A DNA stretch of 64,000 nucleotides from the NCBI RefSeq assembly GCF_032854445.1, contig NC_088296.1, forward strand, positions 7,179,435 through 7,243,434, given 5' to 3'. Of this stretch, positions 20,812 through 32,800 are shown piece by piece. The position numbers and the translations under genes were made by a program. The notes beneath the pieces are model-generated. The model had not been told where the DNA came from. It saw only the letters and a list, made by a program, of their open reading frames with translations, and made no database searches. Each line of letters opens with the position of its first letter. The first letter of the stretch is position 1. The stretch comes from Liolophura sinensis (lineage: Eukaryota; Mollusca; Polyplacophora; Chitonida; Chitonidae).

Positions 20812-21886
20812 TGTTACGACCCAAACTGTCTGTATTATGTCAATGTGCTACAAAGCTTAAAGCTCATCCAACAAACCCTACGTGGGACTCCAGTTCATCA
20901 TACAGAGTTGAATGTAATAAAACTTCTCCCGAGATCTTTGCTTGGTTTTCATATTCGAGGTCGTTTTGTGGAAGCTAACATTAAACTAGAGGAGATTCCA
21001 TTCGTGTCTTTCTGAGAGTCTCCTCCTTGGCTTCTTCCACAACCTTCTGCCCACGTCAGGCAAAGGTCGCACACAGTCGACTCCATATTCAGTTTATTTC
21101 ACAGCATTCATGGCAATGCTGTCATTAAATATGGGTAGGTCATGCGCCTTGTTACGACCCAAACTGTTTGCATTATAAAGAGATGGCTTGTTCGAAATAC
21201 ACGACAGTTAAGCCGCACAAAAAAGTAACCAAAACCAGCAGATTTTATTTGACAACAATTTATTAACTTAACAAGAAGAGATAATAAGACTTATACAAAT
21301 ACTAAAGTACTTAAGTTTAACAAGAAAGGATAGCAGTATCTATACAAATACTAAAGTACTTACGGTGTCAAGTCCAAACGGACGCATATATTCCACAATA
21401 TATACCACACAGGCATAAATGCTCAGAGGCAAATTCACAAGAGGGAAAATCCACAGTATAACTGAGTGTATGACGAAATATATACAAAATTCCATAGACA
21501 GAGTCCGTGTACTAATAAGCACTGTGTATACAGGAGCACAAATTAAACATACAAGTTCAGACTAAACAAGTGCTCGGTGGAGATATAAAATTCAGCACAA
21601 AAGGCCTACTAAAGTAATACACAGCGAAAGCATCCAAAACTCTCAATAATTCTCCGTTCTCTTCGTCTCTGTTCTCTCCGTTTGACCTGCTTTCATAGGT
21701 CTTATATAGCCTGGTGGAATTGTCCAGAATAAGAAAATTCCTGAACACTTGATGTAAATAAACAGGCACCGAACTGAGCGCATTCTGGAATATTCTAAGG
21801 TAGAGGCAGACAGCAGGCGCTGAACTCAGCGTATGTAAACAGTGGCAAGCTAAATTTAGAAACTGACGGCAGTCGTGCACATAACA
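20812..21886. mobile_element. LTR-type element, present only in unit 1
   Basis: The 1075-bp segment starts TGTTACGACCC, ends ...CACATAACA (TG...CA with TGTTA/TAACA ends), and is flanked by ATAT at 20808-20811 and 21887-21890. TGTTACGACCCAAACTGT recurs at 21150, so 21150-21886 looks like a 737-bp LTR with a TATA-like CATTATAAAG near its start. The front part would be a shortened LTR plus internal sequence. Unit 2 has an uninterrupted site (around 50935). No gag-pol is seen. The element ends about 80 bp before the RING-exon acceptor of gene B. Confidence 0.65.
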
Positions 21887-21977
21887 ATATGTTGTTAGAA
21901 CACGGGAACAGACGGAGGCTGTGTGTTGTCTTGAAAATTAATATTTTTTAAATAGGAACACCATTACAGGTGCCAGT

Positions 21978-22019
21978 ATGAGCGATTTGTCGTTTTTATT
22001 TCTGGAAAAAAATCCCTGA
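21978..22019 (+). promoter_or_regulatory. upstream ORF in the 5' UTR of gene B
   Basis: After the acceptor CCATTACAG (exon starts 21970) an ATG at 21978 opens a 13-codon ORF ending TGA at 22017-22019, seven bases before the main ATG. In gene C the ATG is CTG, so the upstream ORF is absent. It could lower translation of gene B. Confidence 0.45.
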
Positions 22020-22026
22020 GCAAATC

Positions 22027-22689
22027 ATGGCCGAGAGCAAGCAGAATCAGGATGATGTTCTCACATGTTCTGTATGTATGGAAACATTCCGGGAACCAGT
22101 AATGCTACCCTGTCAGCACAGTTTTTGTAGGAAATGCATTGGTTTGTATGCTGCCAAGTCCAAATCTGTGCAAATAGATGAGACCTCCGATACCAGGGGG
22201 AAGGATGACGTCCATCTGATAGCATGCCCTGTGTGTCGGGCACCAACGAGCCTGGGGAGAGAAGGTGTGGCTGGACTGGCTCCTAACTTTCATCTGGCAG
22301 AAATGGTGGAGAGGTTCACTACTGCTGTTAAGGTTGAGGATGACATCCCATATTGTTCTCTGTGTGAGGAGGACAATCATGCTAAAGCTATCAAGTTTTG
22401 CACCATCTGTGGTGTGTTCTACTGTCAGGAATGTCTTGCAAATTTCCATCCAATGAGGGGGCCTCTAAAACGTCATCGACTGATTTCGGCTCTGGAGTAC
22501 CTATCCCAGGAAACCTCACAGGGTGAAGTCAGCAGGGACCAACAATCAACTCAGCAGCCGTCATGTGCTAGACACGGTCAGCCATTCATGTACTGTGAAC
22601 CGTGTCGGATGGTGATCTGTGTGGGGTGTGTGGTGGAGCATCCGGGACACGCTGTGCGGGATATACCATCAGCAGCTGAGAAAGCCAAG
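22027..22689 (+). CDS. gene B coding exon 1 (RING and B-boxes)
   Basis: 221 codons from MAESKQNQDD to SAAEKAK, ending in phase 0 at donor AAG/GTAATG. RING starts CSVCMETF; B-box 1 CSLCEEDNHA; B-box 2 CARHGQPF. Reading on into the intron gives a spurious 17-codon extension. Confidence 0.88.
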
Positions 22690-25600
22690 GTAATGCGAAA
22701 AAAACATTCGAATATCAGCCATCAACCAAAATTGATGTCCTGAGTCATAAATCATAAGGTCAATTCTCAATACAACGATTAACACGAACCTGGAAAAAGC
22801 TAAGAATTTGTGCAAATTCAAAATTACGTTGGAATCACGTAAAGAGAAGTGGTAAACAGTTTTCAATGATGTTAGAAAGACGCAAGGAATGTTTTGGGCG
22901 AATAACTTAAATCACTATCTAAATCGTGTACCATGCTAGTATATAAATCGTTACTCAAAATAAAGATGGCATGATTTGGAACTATCTATTAACCCAAAGT
23001 TTGTGATCTATAGTGAAGAATGGGGCTTTGTGTCCTGTACTGTAGTGAGTCATTTGAAAGGTGGATTTTTTAATGTAGTATTTTTTCCATTACAGCCAGC
23101 TGTTTTGAACAAGACGAGTGAACTGGAGAAAGTGCTACAGGAAACTAAAGAATCACTGGCAGGAGTTATGAGGTTGTACAGCAAGATACAGGTTGGTATT
23201 TTCCATGACACATGTTCAGCCTGTGTTGTACTGCATACCCTGGTGACTCATATTGACTATGTGGACTATTGCTATCATTCAGAAATCCAGGTAATATACA
23301 GCTGTCTATTATCTAGTCTTGATAAAGCGGTCTTCTGTCACATATTATATATGTAGATTACAATCAAAGAGTTAAACCCGAACAGTGACGACTTTTTACA
23401 AGAACGTAAACAGGGGAATGCACGAACTGATGAGGGGATTTACTTGCGTAATGGGCAAGTCAACTTCACCTATTTCTTGTTTATCTTATCTACTATGGTA
23501 TCATTATTAAGTAACACACACGGTATATGCCCACCTCAGACTTTGATCTGATGGGGCGACGGCGTTGGGGTTCGGGCACTGTCCGAAGCATGTAAGACTT
23601 CACCTTCTCGCCCTGTTTGATGCGGAGATGTATTTGCATAGAGGACGAGTTTATTTTGTCTATTTCTGGTTTATCTAATAAGACTATCGTATCATTACTA
23701 TGACATTCTGCTAAGTAACACACACGCTATATGCCCATCTCAGACAGCTCCATTTGATGTATTATCGCCGATAATACGCTGTCATAATAATATCTGTAAT
23801 ATATATATATACGTACACCATTTGATCTGATGGGGCGACAGCGTTGGGGTTCGGGCACTGTCCGAAGCATGTAAGACTCCACCATCTCGCCCTGTTCTGA
23901 GCATCAGTTGTGATGGCACGACCCTTTTTGGAATTGAACGACGTACTTTGGGTTTTGAGTCGACACTTACATGTACATCCCAAAACTACAGGGAAATCCC
24001 CTCCATCCCGGAGATACATTGTAGCCACAGTTGTGTGGCGCTTATATTTCTCCCTGTTACACATACATATATAACTTCTTCAACACACAATTCTATAGGT
24101 CTGGATGAGGCAGTAAACGATTTTTCTGTTCGCAGGAAAACCAGGAACTTCACACTCAGGAGGTAGAAAAGGCTTATTGTGCAGCCTTTGAAGCTTTACA
24201 AGCATGGAAACAACAATCCTTAGATGGCATAAAAACCCGCTATTCACAGTGGAGCGTGGAGTGTAGCGCCATACTCAAACATTTTCAGCTACAGACCCAG
24301 GAAATGGAGAGGATGGTGCACGCTTCCAAAGATTTGTTAGCGTCAGCGGACGTCGAGTTTTTGCAGGTAAGTCAAATGTGCACATTCTCAAACATTGGTT
24401 CAGCTGCCTATACTATGTAATAGATCAGGAAATGGTCTAAATGTTTTGAGGTAAAAGCCATGGGTGCCTGTGTACTTTGAGAGGTAAGACATTTCAATTG
24501 GAAATGTGTTCTTGTTATATGTTGAATTGACAGTATAGCTACAGTATCTCAGTTTCGCTTATCATCTCTACATGATTTTATATGAGTTTTTAATTCTGTT
24601 TGTTGACAGGGTTCCACGGATTTCACCAAAAGGTATGTATAAATGTGTGATACCTCTCTAGGTTTGTTATACATTTGCAGGCCTCTGTTGTCAGCAGATA
24701 TGTTTCTATAACATTTAGTACCAGCACTCTAGTTATCCAAAACATGACCCAGACTGTAAAATATATCCAATGTTGAAACATACGTTTGTCCAGACAAATC
24801 AGATCTAACCTACTAGGAACAGTACATCATGGCATTCTTATAACTGCCTTGTACACAAGATTACTACACGACTGTGTCTCTTTGTTTTCTCTTCTCATCT
24901 CACAGAATTGATGACCAGCTGAATGATATAAGAACAGATCTGGAGAAACATGAGGTCAGCAAACAGAAGCTTCGAGATTCTGTACAACATGACTACGTTG
25001 TCCCTAGACAGGTGACTGTAAAAGAACGTCGGGACTTAGTTACAAGTAAGTTCGTATATGTATGAAAAATATACAGTAGGGTGTGCTAAAAGGACATAAA
25101 CAACTGTAGGGTTTACGTTAGTATGTGCATCGAGTGAGTGAGTGAGTGAGAGCTTGGTGTTTAACGTCGAACATAACAACTTTTCAGTCATATGATGACA
25201 ATGTGTGCATCAAAGACACAAACATAAAAGTATAAGGTGTACACTAGGGTGTGATCAAAACTGGGGTTTGGGAAAAAGGCACAAAGTTATGCAAGGTGTA
25301 AGTAGGGTGTACACAGAAGACACACACTAATGTGGGACATGCATTAGGCTGTTCACTAAACATACCACGTAAACTTATCCATCCCCTTAAGGTCTTCACA
25401 ACAGATACAAACTAGTGGGAGGCATGCACTAGGGTGGGCAAAACAAGATAGAAACTCATGTGAGGCATGCACTAGGGTGGGCAAAACAAGATAGAAATTC
25501 ATGTGAGGCATGGAATAGGGTGGGCAAAACAAGACACAAACTAATGTGAGGCATGCAGTAGGGTGGGCAAAACAAGACAGAATCTAATCTGAAGCATGTA

Positions 25601-28600
25601 CTAGGGCGGGCAAAACAAGATAGAAACTCATGTGAGGCATGCACTAGGGTGGGCAAAACAAGATAGAAACTCATGTGAGGCATTCACTAGGGTAGGCAAA
25701 ACAGATACAAACTAATGTGAGACATGCATTAGGGTGGGCAAAACAAGATAGAAACTAATGTGAGGCATGTACTAGGGTGGGCAAAACAAGATACAAACTC
25801 ATGTGAGGCATGCACTAGGATGGGCAAAACAAGATAGAAACTAATGTGAGGCATTTACTAGGGTGGGCAAAACAAGATAGAAACTAATGTGAGGCATGCA
25901 CTATGGTGGGCAAAACAAGATAGAAACTAATGTAAGGCATGCACTAGGGTGGGCAAAACAAGATAGAAACTCTTGTGAGGCATGCACTAGGGTAGGCAAA
26001 ACAGATACAAACTAATGGCAGGCATGTACTAGGGTGGGCAAAACAAGATACAAACTAATGTGAGGCATGCATTAGGGTGGGCAAAACAAGATAGAAACTA
26101 ATGTGAGGCATTCACTAGGGTTGGTAAAAGAAGACAGACACTAATGTGAGGCATGCACTAGGGTGGGCAAAACAAGATAGAATCTCGTGAGGCATTCACT
26201 AGGGTAGGCAAAACAAGATACAAACTAATATGAGGCATGCACTAGGGTGGGCAAAACAAGATAGACACTAATGCGAGGCATGCACTAGGGTGGGCAAAAC
26301 AGATACAATCTAATGGCAGGCATGCACTAGGGTGGGCAAAACAAGATAGAAACTAATGTGAGGCATACACTAGGGTGGGCAAAACAAGATACAAACTAAT
26401 GGGAAGCATGTAGTTGGGTGGGCAAAACTGATACAAACTAATGTGAGACATGGAATAGGGTGGACAAAAAAGACTCGCAAGCTCGTCCCTTTCTTGGGCG
26501 CCCAGGACTCGTCCATACAGGACCATACAATCAAATAACCTACAATTATAGAGTACCTTGTGGGCAAAGGACACAGGCTAATGTAAGGTATACAATAGAG
26601 TGTGCACAGAAGACACAGAATAATGTGAGGTATACAGTAAGGTGTGCACAGAAAACATAGACTCATGTAAGACTTACAGTAGGGACTGTACAAAAGACAC
26701 AGACCAATGTGAGGTATACAATAGAGTGTGCACGGAAGACACAGAATAATGTGAGGTATACAGTAAGGTGTGCACAGAAGACATAGACTCATGTAAGACT
26801 TACAGTAGGGAATGTACAAAAGACACAGACCAATGTGAGGTATACAATAGAGTGTGCACGGAAGACACAGAATAATGTGAGGTATACAGTAAGGTGTGCA
26901 CAGAAGACATAGACTCATGTAAGACTTACAGTAGGGAATGTACAAAAGACACAGACCAATGTGAGGTATACAATAGAGTGTGCACGGAAGACACAGAATA
27001 ATGTGAGGTATACAGTAAGGTGTGCACAGAAGACATAGACTCATGTAAGACTTACAGTAGGGACTGTACAAAAGACACAGACCAATGTGAGGTATACAAT
27101 AGAGTGTGCACGGAAGACACAGAATAATGTGAGGTATACAGTAAGGTGTGCACAGAAGACATAGACTCATGTAAGACTTACAGTAGGGTCTGTACAAAAG
27201 ACACAGACCAATGTGAGGTATACAGAAAGGTGTGCCCAGGAGACACAAATACAATAGGGTGTGCCCAGGAGACACAGACCATTGTGTTGTATAGAGAAGG
27301 GTGTGCTCAGAAGACACAGACTAATCTGAGGTGTGCAGTAAGGTGTGCACAAAAGACATAAGCTCATTTAAGACTAACAGTAGGGTATGTACAAAAGACA
27401 CAACCTAATGTAAGGTATACAGTGGCATGTCCCCAGAAGACACAAACAGATGTGAGGTATACAGTAGGGCATGCTCAAAAGACACAAACTAATGTGAGGT
27501 ATACAGTAAGGTGTGCCAAGGAGACAAGCTGATAAGAGGTATACAGCAGGGTATGCCCAGAAGACACAAACTAACGTAAGGCATACACTGGGGTGTGCCC
27601 AGAAGACACAGAGTAATGTGAGGTTTACAGTAGGGTGTGCACAAAAGACATAAACAAATGTGAGGTATACACTGGAGTGTGCCCAGAAGACACAGACTAA
27701 TGTGAGGTTTACAGTAGGGTGTGCACAAAAGACACAAACTAATGTGAGGTATAGGGTACGGTGTGCCACGAAGACAAGCTGATAAGAGGTATACAGCAGG
27801 GTATGCCCAGAAGACACAAACTAATGTAAGGCATACACTGGGGTGTGCCCAGAAGACACAGACTAATGTGAGGTTTACAGTAAGGTGTGCTCAAAAGACA
27901 CAGACTAATGTGAGGTATACAGAAGGGTATGCCCAGAAGACACAAACTAATGTAAGGTATACAGTAGGATGTGCACAGGAAACACAGATTAATGTGAGGT
28001 ATACAGTAGGGTGTGCACAAAAGACACAAAGAATTGTGAGGTATACAGTAGAGTGGGCCCAGAAGACAACAACTAAAGTGAGGTGTACAGCAGGGTGATG
28101 TATTCTATAGGGTGTGTACAGAGAACACAACCTAATGTGAGACATAAAATAGTGTGTGGTACTCGTAAAGTGTAAAGGGGGCTCTTTGAAGTCAAAAGGC
28201 ATTCAGTGGGCCATTCTAAGAAATTTAAAGCCAATGTAAGCTATATACACAATGGTTCGCTAAAAATTAATAAAAAGGTAGTGTATACAACATTATTTTT
28301 TCTTTAGTTTTTTTTTAATGGAAGTACATTGCAGAGCTTTATATCAGCAGCTGTACAGTTAGAACAGGACAGATAGTTGTGTAACCCCCTTTGTCAGGTG
28401 TACTGTTAGGAGAGAACAGATAACATATTGTACCCCTGAGTGTCTGAGTGATATTTACCTCATGTGTACAAATCAGCAGGTGTACTGTTAGGACAGAACA
28501 GTAACATATTGTAGCCTACCCCTCAGTGTCAAACATGTATTTCAAAGGGAAAACAACCCTCATATCTGTTTTATTGTTAATATTAGAGGGTTTCCATCCA

Positions 28601-29392
28601 TGTACCTAGAAATAATTGTTGATCTAGATTTATTTCCTCACTTGATATAAGTTTGCTTTTAAAATTTAAATATATTAACTGTCCTTTAAAAATATAAATT
28701 GGAGAAAACTTCAATAGTTAGAAGATTCCAATACTTCTTTATTACTAATAATTCTGATGGATTAAATAGTCTTTTGAACATTGTGGCAAAAGAATGTCAC
28801 TTGGTAAGTTATGTGTGGCGAGTTACCTCCCTTACTAGAGGACGGCTTCGGTAGCTGGTCACTCCACGAATGACAACAGGTCTACCACAGCTTCATAGTG
28901 AGTTTTGTGTTCAAATGTGCCATAACTGATAACTAAAACCAAGTACCGGATAGAGGAAGGTATTGCTTTTGTTGTAGGTAATAAGTTTCAAACAAATTAG
29001 AGCGCTAAATGTGTGTATTTTAACGCATTACTTGGCCTATGTCGTACCCGTCAGTTAGTCATATATCCAGTTCTTGTCAAAGCACAACTCTTTTAAACTG
29101 GCTGAAAATGACAGAGATCTGTGTATAAATTACATTTATGTCGCAAATATATGTTATTTTATTCCACGAGATTGTGTGGAGAAAGTAAAACCACGGTATG
29201 TGTACAGGTATTTACACCTCAGTCTTACAGCGTGTGTTTATGGTTTGCTGTTGTTTATGCTGCTGCTGTTGTGTTTTTGCAGAGCCGACGCTGAGATTTA
29301 CAGAGACAGACGACAGTGAGCTGAGAATCACTGACAGCGGCTCTGCAGTAAAGGGTGACGACTTATCCTGGGAGCTGTGTGGTAAAGGCTGA
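22027..29392 (+). CDS. TRIM gene B: RING, two B-boxes, coiled coil; SPRY frameshifted
   Basis: Predicted E3 ubiquitin ligase scaffold of the TRIM family. Coding exons: 22027-22689, 23096-23191, 24136-24366, 24610-24632, 24906-25045, 29283-29392, all with GT-AG borders and compatible phases. Residues: RING C3HC4 about 14-70 (C14/C17, C29/H31, C34/C37, C67/C70), B-box 1 about 110-150, B-box 2 about 180-208, then a coiled coil. The reading frame stops at 29390-29392, giving about 420 residues instead of about 577, because a 34-bp partial duplication sits in the SPRY exon. B-box 2 is one residue shorter between H183 and C190 than in gene C. It may make a SPRY-less TRIM or be a young pseudogene. 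Expression data would decide. Confidence 0.8.
23096..23191 (+). CDS. gene B coding exon 2 (coiled coil, 96 bp)
   Basis: Acceptor CCATTACAG, 32 codons (SELEKVLQETKESLAGVM), donor CAG/GTTGGT. Phase 0 at both ends. Heptad-like leucine and valine spacing fits a coiled coil. Confidence 0.82.
23543..23910 (+). repeat. intronic element duplicated in gene B
   Basis: Two copies of TTTGATCTGATGGGGCGAC then GGGTTCGGGCACTGTCCGAA and CTCGCCCTGTT (from 23543 and from 23820), separated by about 275 bp. Gene C has a single copy (52655-52745). Unclassified dispersed or locally duplicated sequence. Confidence 0.6.
24136..24366 (+). CDS. gene B coding exon 3 (coiled coil, 231 bp)
   Basis: Acceptor CTGTTCGCAG, 77 codons (ENQELHTQEVEKAYCAAF to DVEFLQ), donor CAG/GTAAGT. 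Phase 0 at both ends. Confidence 0.85.
24610..24632 (+). CDS. gene B coding exon 4 (23 bp micro-exon)
   Basis: Between acceptor TTTGTTGACAG and donor AAAAG/GTATGT. Encodes GSTDFTK plus two bases. Size and phase equal gene C exon 4. Confidence 0.8.
24906..25045 (+). CDS. gene B coding exon 5 (linker)
   Basis: Acceptor CTCATCTCACAG; encodes IDDQLNDIRTDLEKHEVSKQ and VVPRQVTVKERRDLVT; donor ACAA/GTAAGT leaves phase 1, which joins in frame to the SPRY exon at 29283. Continues the coiled coil into the SPRY linker. Confidence 0.8.
25131..25213 (-). mobile_element. SINE-2 3'-end fragment in the SPRY intron
   Basis: GTGAGTGAGTGAGTGAGAGC then TTTAACGTCGAACATAACAA and TTTTCAGTCATATGATGACA, flanked by GTGCATC-type repeats. 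Same in gene C (53946-54028). Confidence 0.7.
25390..26470 (+). repeat. 43-bp minisatellite, unit 1 (about 25 copies)
   Basis: Monomers built from CACTAGGGTGGGCAAAACAA and AACTAATGTGAGGCATG with period 43. Degenerate monomers start before 25390. Lies in the intron between linker and SPRY exons of gene B. ORFs here are repeat artefacts. Confidence 0.92.
26560..28165 (+). repeat. 42-bp minisatellite with 126-bp higher-order repeat, unit 1
   Basis: Monomers AGTAGGGTGTGCACAGAAGA / CACAGACTAATGTGAGGTAT, period 42, clearly related to the adjacent 43-bp array. From about 26614 to 27240 three monomer types form a 126-bp block; the word ACAGAATAAT recurs at 26741, 26867, 26993 and 27119. Because 126 is a multiple of 3, a 315-codon ORF runs through on the - strand. 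Confidence 0.92.
28166..29282 (+). other. gene B intron, SPRY-proximal part
   Basis: No gene. A short duplicated motif GGTGTACTGTTAGGA..GAACAG occurs near 28396 and 28481. The intron ends in a T-rich tract and acceptor TTTTTGCAG before the SPRY exon. Confidence 0.5.
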
Positions 29393-29897
29393 GGGCTTGT
29401 ACGGGGATGGGAGGTGGAGGAGAGCTGTGATAGGCGGGCGTTATCAGACGGGCAGGTACTACTGGGAGATACACATCACCTGTTCACTTGGCTGTCACTG
29501 TCATGTAGGAGTGACACAGGAGAGCTGTGATGTAAGTGAGGAGACAAAACCTGGCCGTAACTCCTGGTACATTTGGGTGGTGTACTATGGTGATGAGGTC
29601 TGGTGTTATAGTCACAGTGGTGGTGAGATCAAACCTGGCTATCTACAGTGGAGACGTTACACACGACCTCATCACCTGGGTGTGTACCTGGACTGTGATG
29701 ACCAAACACTGACAGTCCTGGACTGTGACAACAACCAGGTAATGTACACTGACAGTGATGTTATCGTCACAGAGCCTCTCGTGCCATCGGTTGGGTTTGG
29801 TGTCGGGTCTGAATCTGGATCTCTGTCTGCTCGTCTGGTAACGGGTGACTCTGCAACTCTGCCTCAAGTTCTCTGTGATATGATAAGCACTTCATGA
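29283..29897 (+). pseudogene. gene B SPRY exon, frameshifted by a 34-bp duplication
   Basis: Starts in the gene frame (PTLRFTETDDSELRITDSG), but GTAAAGG(G/C)TGA occurs twice, at 29348 and 29382, 34 bp apart, where genes A and C have one. The shift leads to TGA at 29390-29392. The remaining SPRY sequence stays open in another frame to TGA at 29895-29897 (YQTGRYYWEIHITC, LGVYLDCDDQTLTVLDCDNN), with no other damage, so the break is recent. Total exon length minus 34 is compatible with the upstream phase. Confidence 0.82.
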
Positions 29898-32800
29898 CCA
29901 TCGGGTAATTATTCATTACATCTTTTCCATCATATTATAATTTGTTGACATATACTTTGATTAGTTTTTTTTTTCAAGCAAACTGACCAATTTGTATGGT
30001 TTCTTCTGCGAAGTGGTCAGTGATCTGTCACAAGCTTACAGCTTGGTGTAGTTATACACAGTCTGTCTGACTTGTCCTGAACATCAATGTCAGTTTTCTT
30101 CCAGACAAAATACATGTAGATAATGACTGGGTAGTTTTATTTTTAGTAATGGTGACTTGTAAATCAGCATAATCAGGAGTGTCACTGAGCAAAACAGGTC
30201 ACAGTTTATACATGACAGTACCTATACTCAACATGGTACATGTAGTAATTCTTGTTGTGTTATGTAACTTTACTTCCTAAGAAAAAAAAAGAGATATTTC
30301 CCTTACTGTTTTAGGTTAGATGCGAGCATTGATTTTCTGCAGTAATTCTGTAGCAAATCTTCAACTTTTACAATATACATATACCCTAAACTTTCGCGTG
30401 GCGCCTTGCCATACCTCCACATGTAGATTGACCTTTAGTCGACAACACTCTCAGCTACCATTTTTTTTAGCTGTGGTAGTGAAGTCATAACATTTCTTAC
30501 CTAAGTAACCTCAGAGATGTGGGTAATGGTTGTAATGGTTGGGGATAACACAGGTCCTAATCTGTCCTCGGAAAGGCAGTGGGTGGAATCACCGGTGAAG
30601 GGCACCTCATTGTTGAATATTTTGATATATCTGCCATCCCGGATGACATGTGCATCTGATCATCACATTGTATCATAGCTACCTCAGGCCATCATTAAAA
30701 AGTTGTTTGTTGCAGGTAACAAACCCTGTTTTTTGAAGTCGGGTTGGTCGTCATTTTATTTTTTGAAAGTAAGTTAAAAGTAACCCGGCCCACATAATCT
30801 GGATGATAATTGAATTATCGCGGCTCCAATTTTCGTCACCTGCTTCAGGGCATACGTTTCCGATTTTAAATTCTCTGTAAAAACTTTGTTGTTTTCATAA
30901 CCAAGTTCTTTCACACTGAACTCAAATATTCCTTATTGATTCTGGACCCAACATTAAATTTGAGTAAATTTACAAACTTTAAACCTAAACAACTGAAGTT
31001 GAAAGGCATATATTGCTTTCGCCACTATGGCGAAGAGACGCTCCCTCGAAAGGGCACTTCGAGGGAACGGCAGCGTCCGGTAATGGGACGCTGAGAAGGG
31101 CTGGACTAGGGCCCTGTAACCCATGGTAAATACCCTAAAAAGTAGTCCAGTTAAGATAAGACACTCACAACCTGACCCAGGGCCTCCGTTGGCACTCGTC
31201 ATTGTTGCAAATTTAGAACAGTATTTTGAAATGGCAATAAAATTTTAAAAAATGTGAATGCCTTTGGTGACAAATTAATTTACTTAAGAAAAGATTCAAA
31301 CGTTTTAGAAAATCTAACAAGAAAGTTTTCTGGGGCTGCTGGCAGATTTTCGCAATTTTTCTAACGAAAAAATCCACTTAGACCTACTTGCATTTTAAAC
31401 GGCCTCATGTCGGCAAAGTGAGGAAGGATGATAAGCATTTATATTATAAATTATAAATATTTCCTTTCCACCAGATTTCCATGTAAGTGCTATGATGTTA
31501 GATGATATGCATTACTACACATGGTATTCTCTGCTGAGGTAGATCCATATCCTGTAAGTATTACACCGTGTGTGATGAATATATGTGATGACACTGTGAT
31601 AATTTCGCCCAGTGCAAATCATATGTTTTAGATGTATTGCTAGTATATGATTTTTTCAGTGCATGTATATACGTTGATAACATGTATGCTGTAAGTCAGT
31701 TGTTTAAGAACTTTGTTCAGAATATAGATCGTGTTTGGTTTGGATGTGCTTAGTCTGGTGAACTGACAGTTGTATCGTTGTTACACCGTTTTTCTTTGGT
31801 TTTTCTTTTTTAAATTTTAATGTAAACAATACTGTCCACAGTTTTTCTTAAAAAAACCTAACCAGTTTGTGTTGTACATGTACTGAGCGCTAATTCTCTT
31901 TTATTGCATACATGTATGAATAACTACAAGATGAGCTGTCTCCTTATTATGTTTACTTAATTTCATGCAGATCTGTGGACCTACACGTGCTTAAGTTAAA
32001 GTAAATTGACATGTATAATATACACCCTGACATTATTTGCTTCTAAGACACTCACAGCCAGCTTGTAATGGCGTGTGTCACCATGTGTGCTCTACAGAAT
32101 TAGTAGATAGTTCCATTTTAAGTTTAACCTCAAAGACCACCATTCGTCTCCAAGTTGATGCGCAGCTCATGTATCCAAGCGCTTAATATGTTGCCATGTG
32201 TGACTTTGTTTTGCTTCAAAATCCTCGTACATGTATGTTAAAACACACAACTTCGCAAATGTGTGAGTCTGGCTTTGGGTAATTCTATATCAGTGACATC
32301 TAAGTGGCATTTTGTTTACCTAATTCTGCTTAAGCCATGGTGTGAGGGGGCGTGTGACTTGCTACTGTTTATGTATTTACATAAAGAGTTAGAATAAAAC
32401 CCTGACTGAGGTAAATGGACAAGAGGCCGTATTTCATCGGTTACATGCGGCCATTTGCCAGCAATCACACTGTTGTCGCTGCTCTGCTTTTACTCTCTGT
32501 GAATAAAAGATTATGGCTTAACGTCACATCGGCAATATTTCAGCCATATTGTGACGATTTACTCTCTATGCTGTCCGTCTTTAATTATATTGTACCTGAT
32601 TTACGTGGTCATCACTAGTACTGTAGCTATGACAACCTGTGGTCAAGATTATGAGGTCATCTATTAGCGCATTGCGCCATTGCATCTACTTGGTGTTATT
32701 TTGATGTCAGTTGTATTTGTATTCATCTACGTGTATGATTCAGTGATACTTTCCTGTTTTCTGTCCTTTGTGTTCCAATTTCTGAGAAATAATGCAAATA

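Noticed and set aside
26370-27317. 315-codon - strand ORF, Cys/Leu-rich and periodic
   Set aside because: It is the translation of a 42/126-bp minisatellite in an intron; the period is a multiple of three, so stops are avoided by construction.
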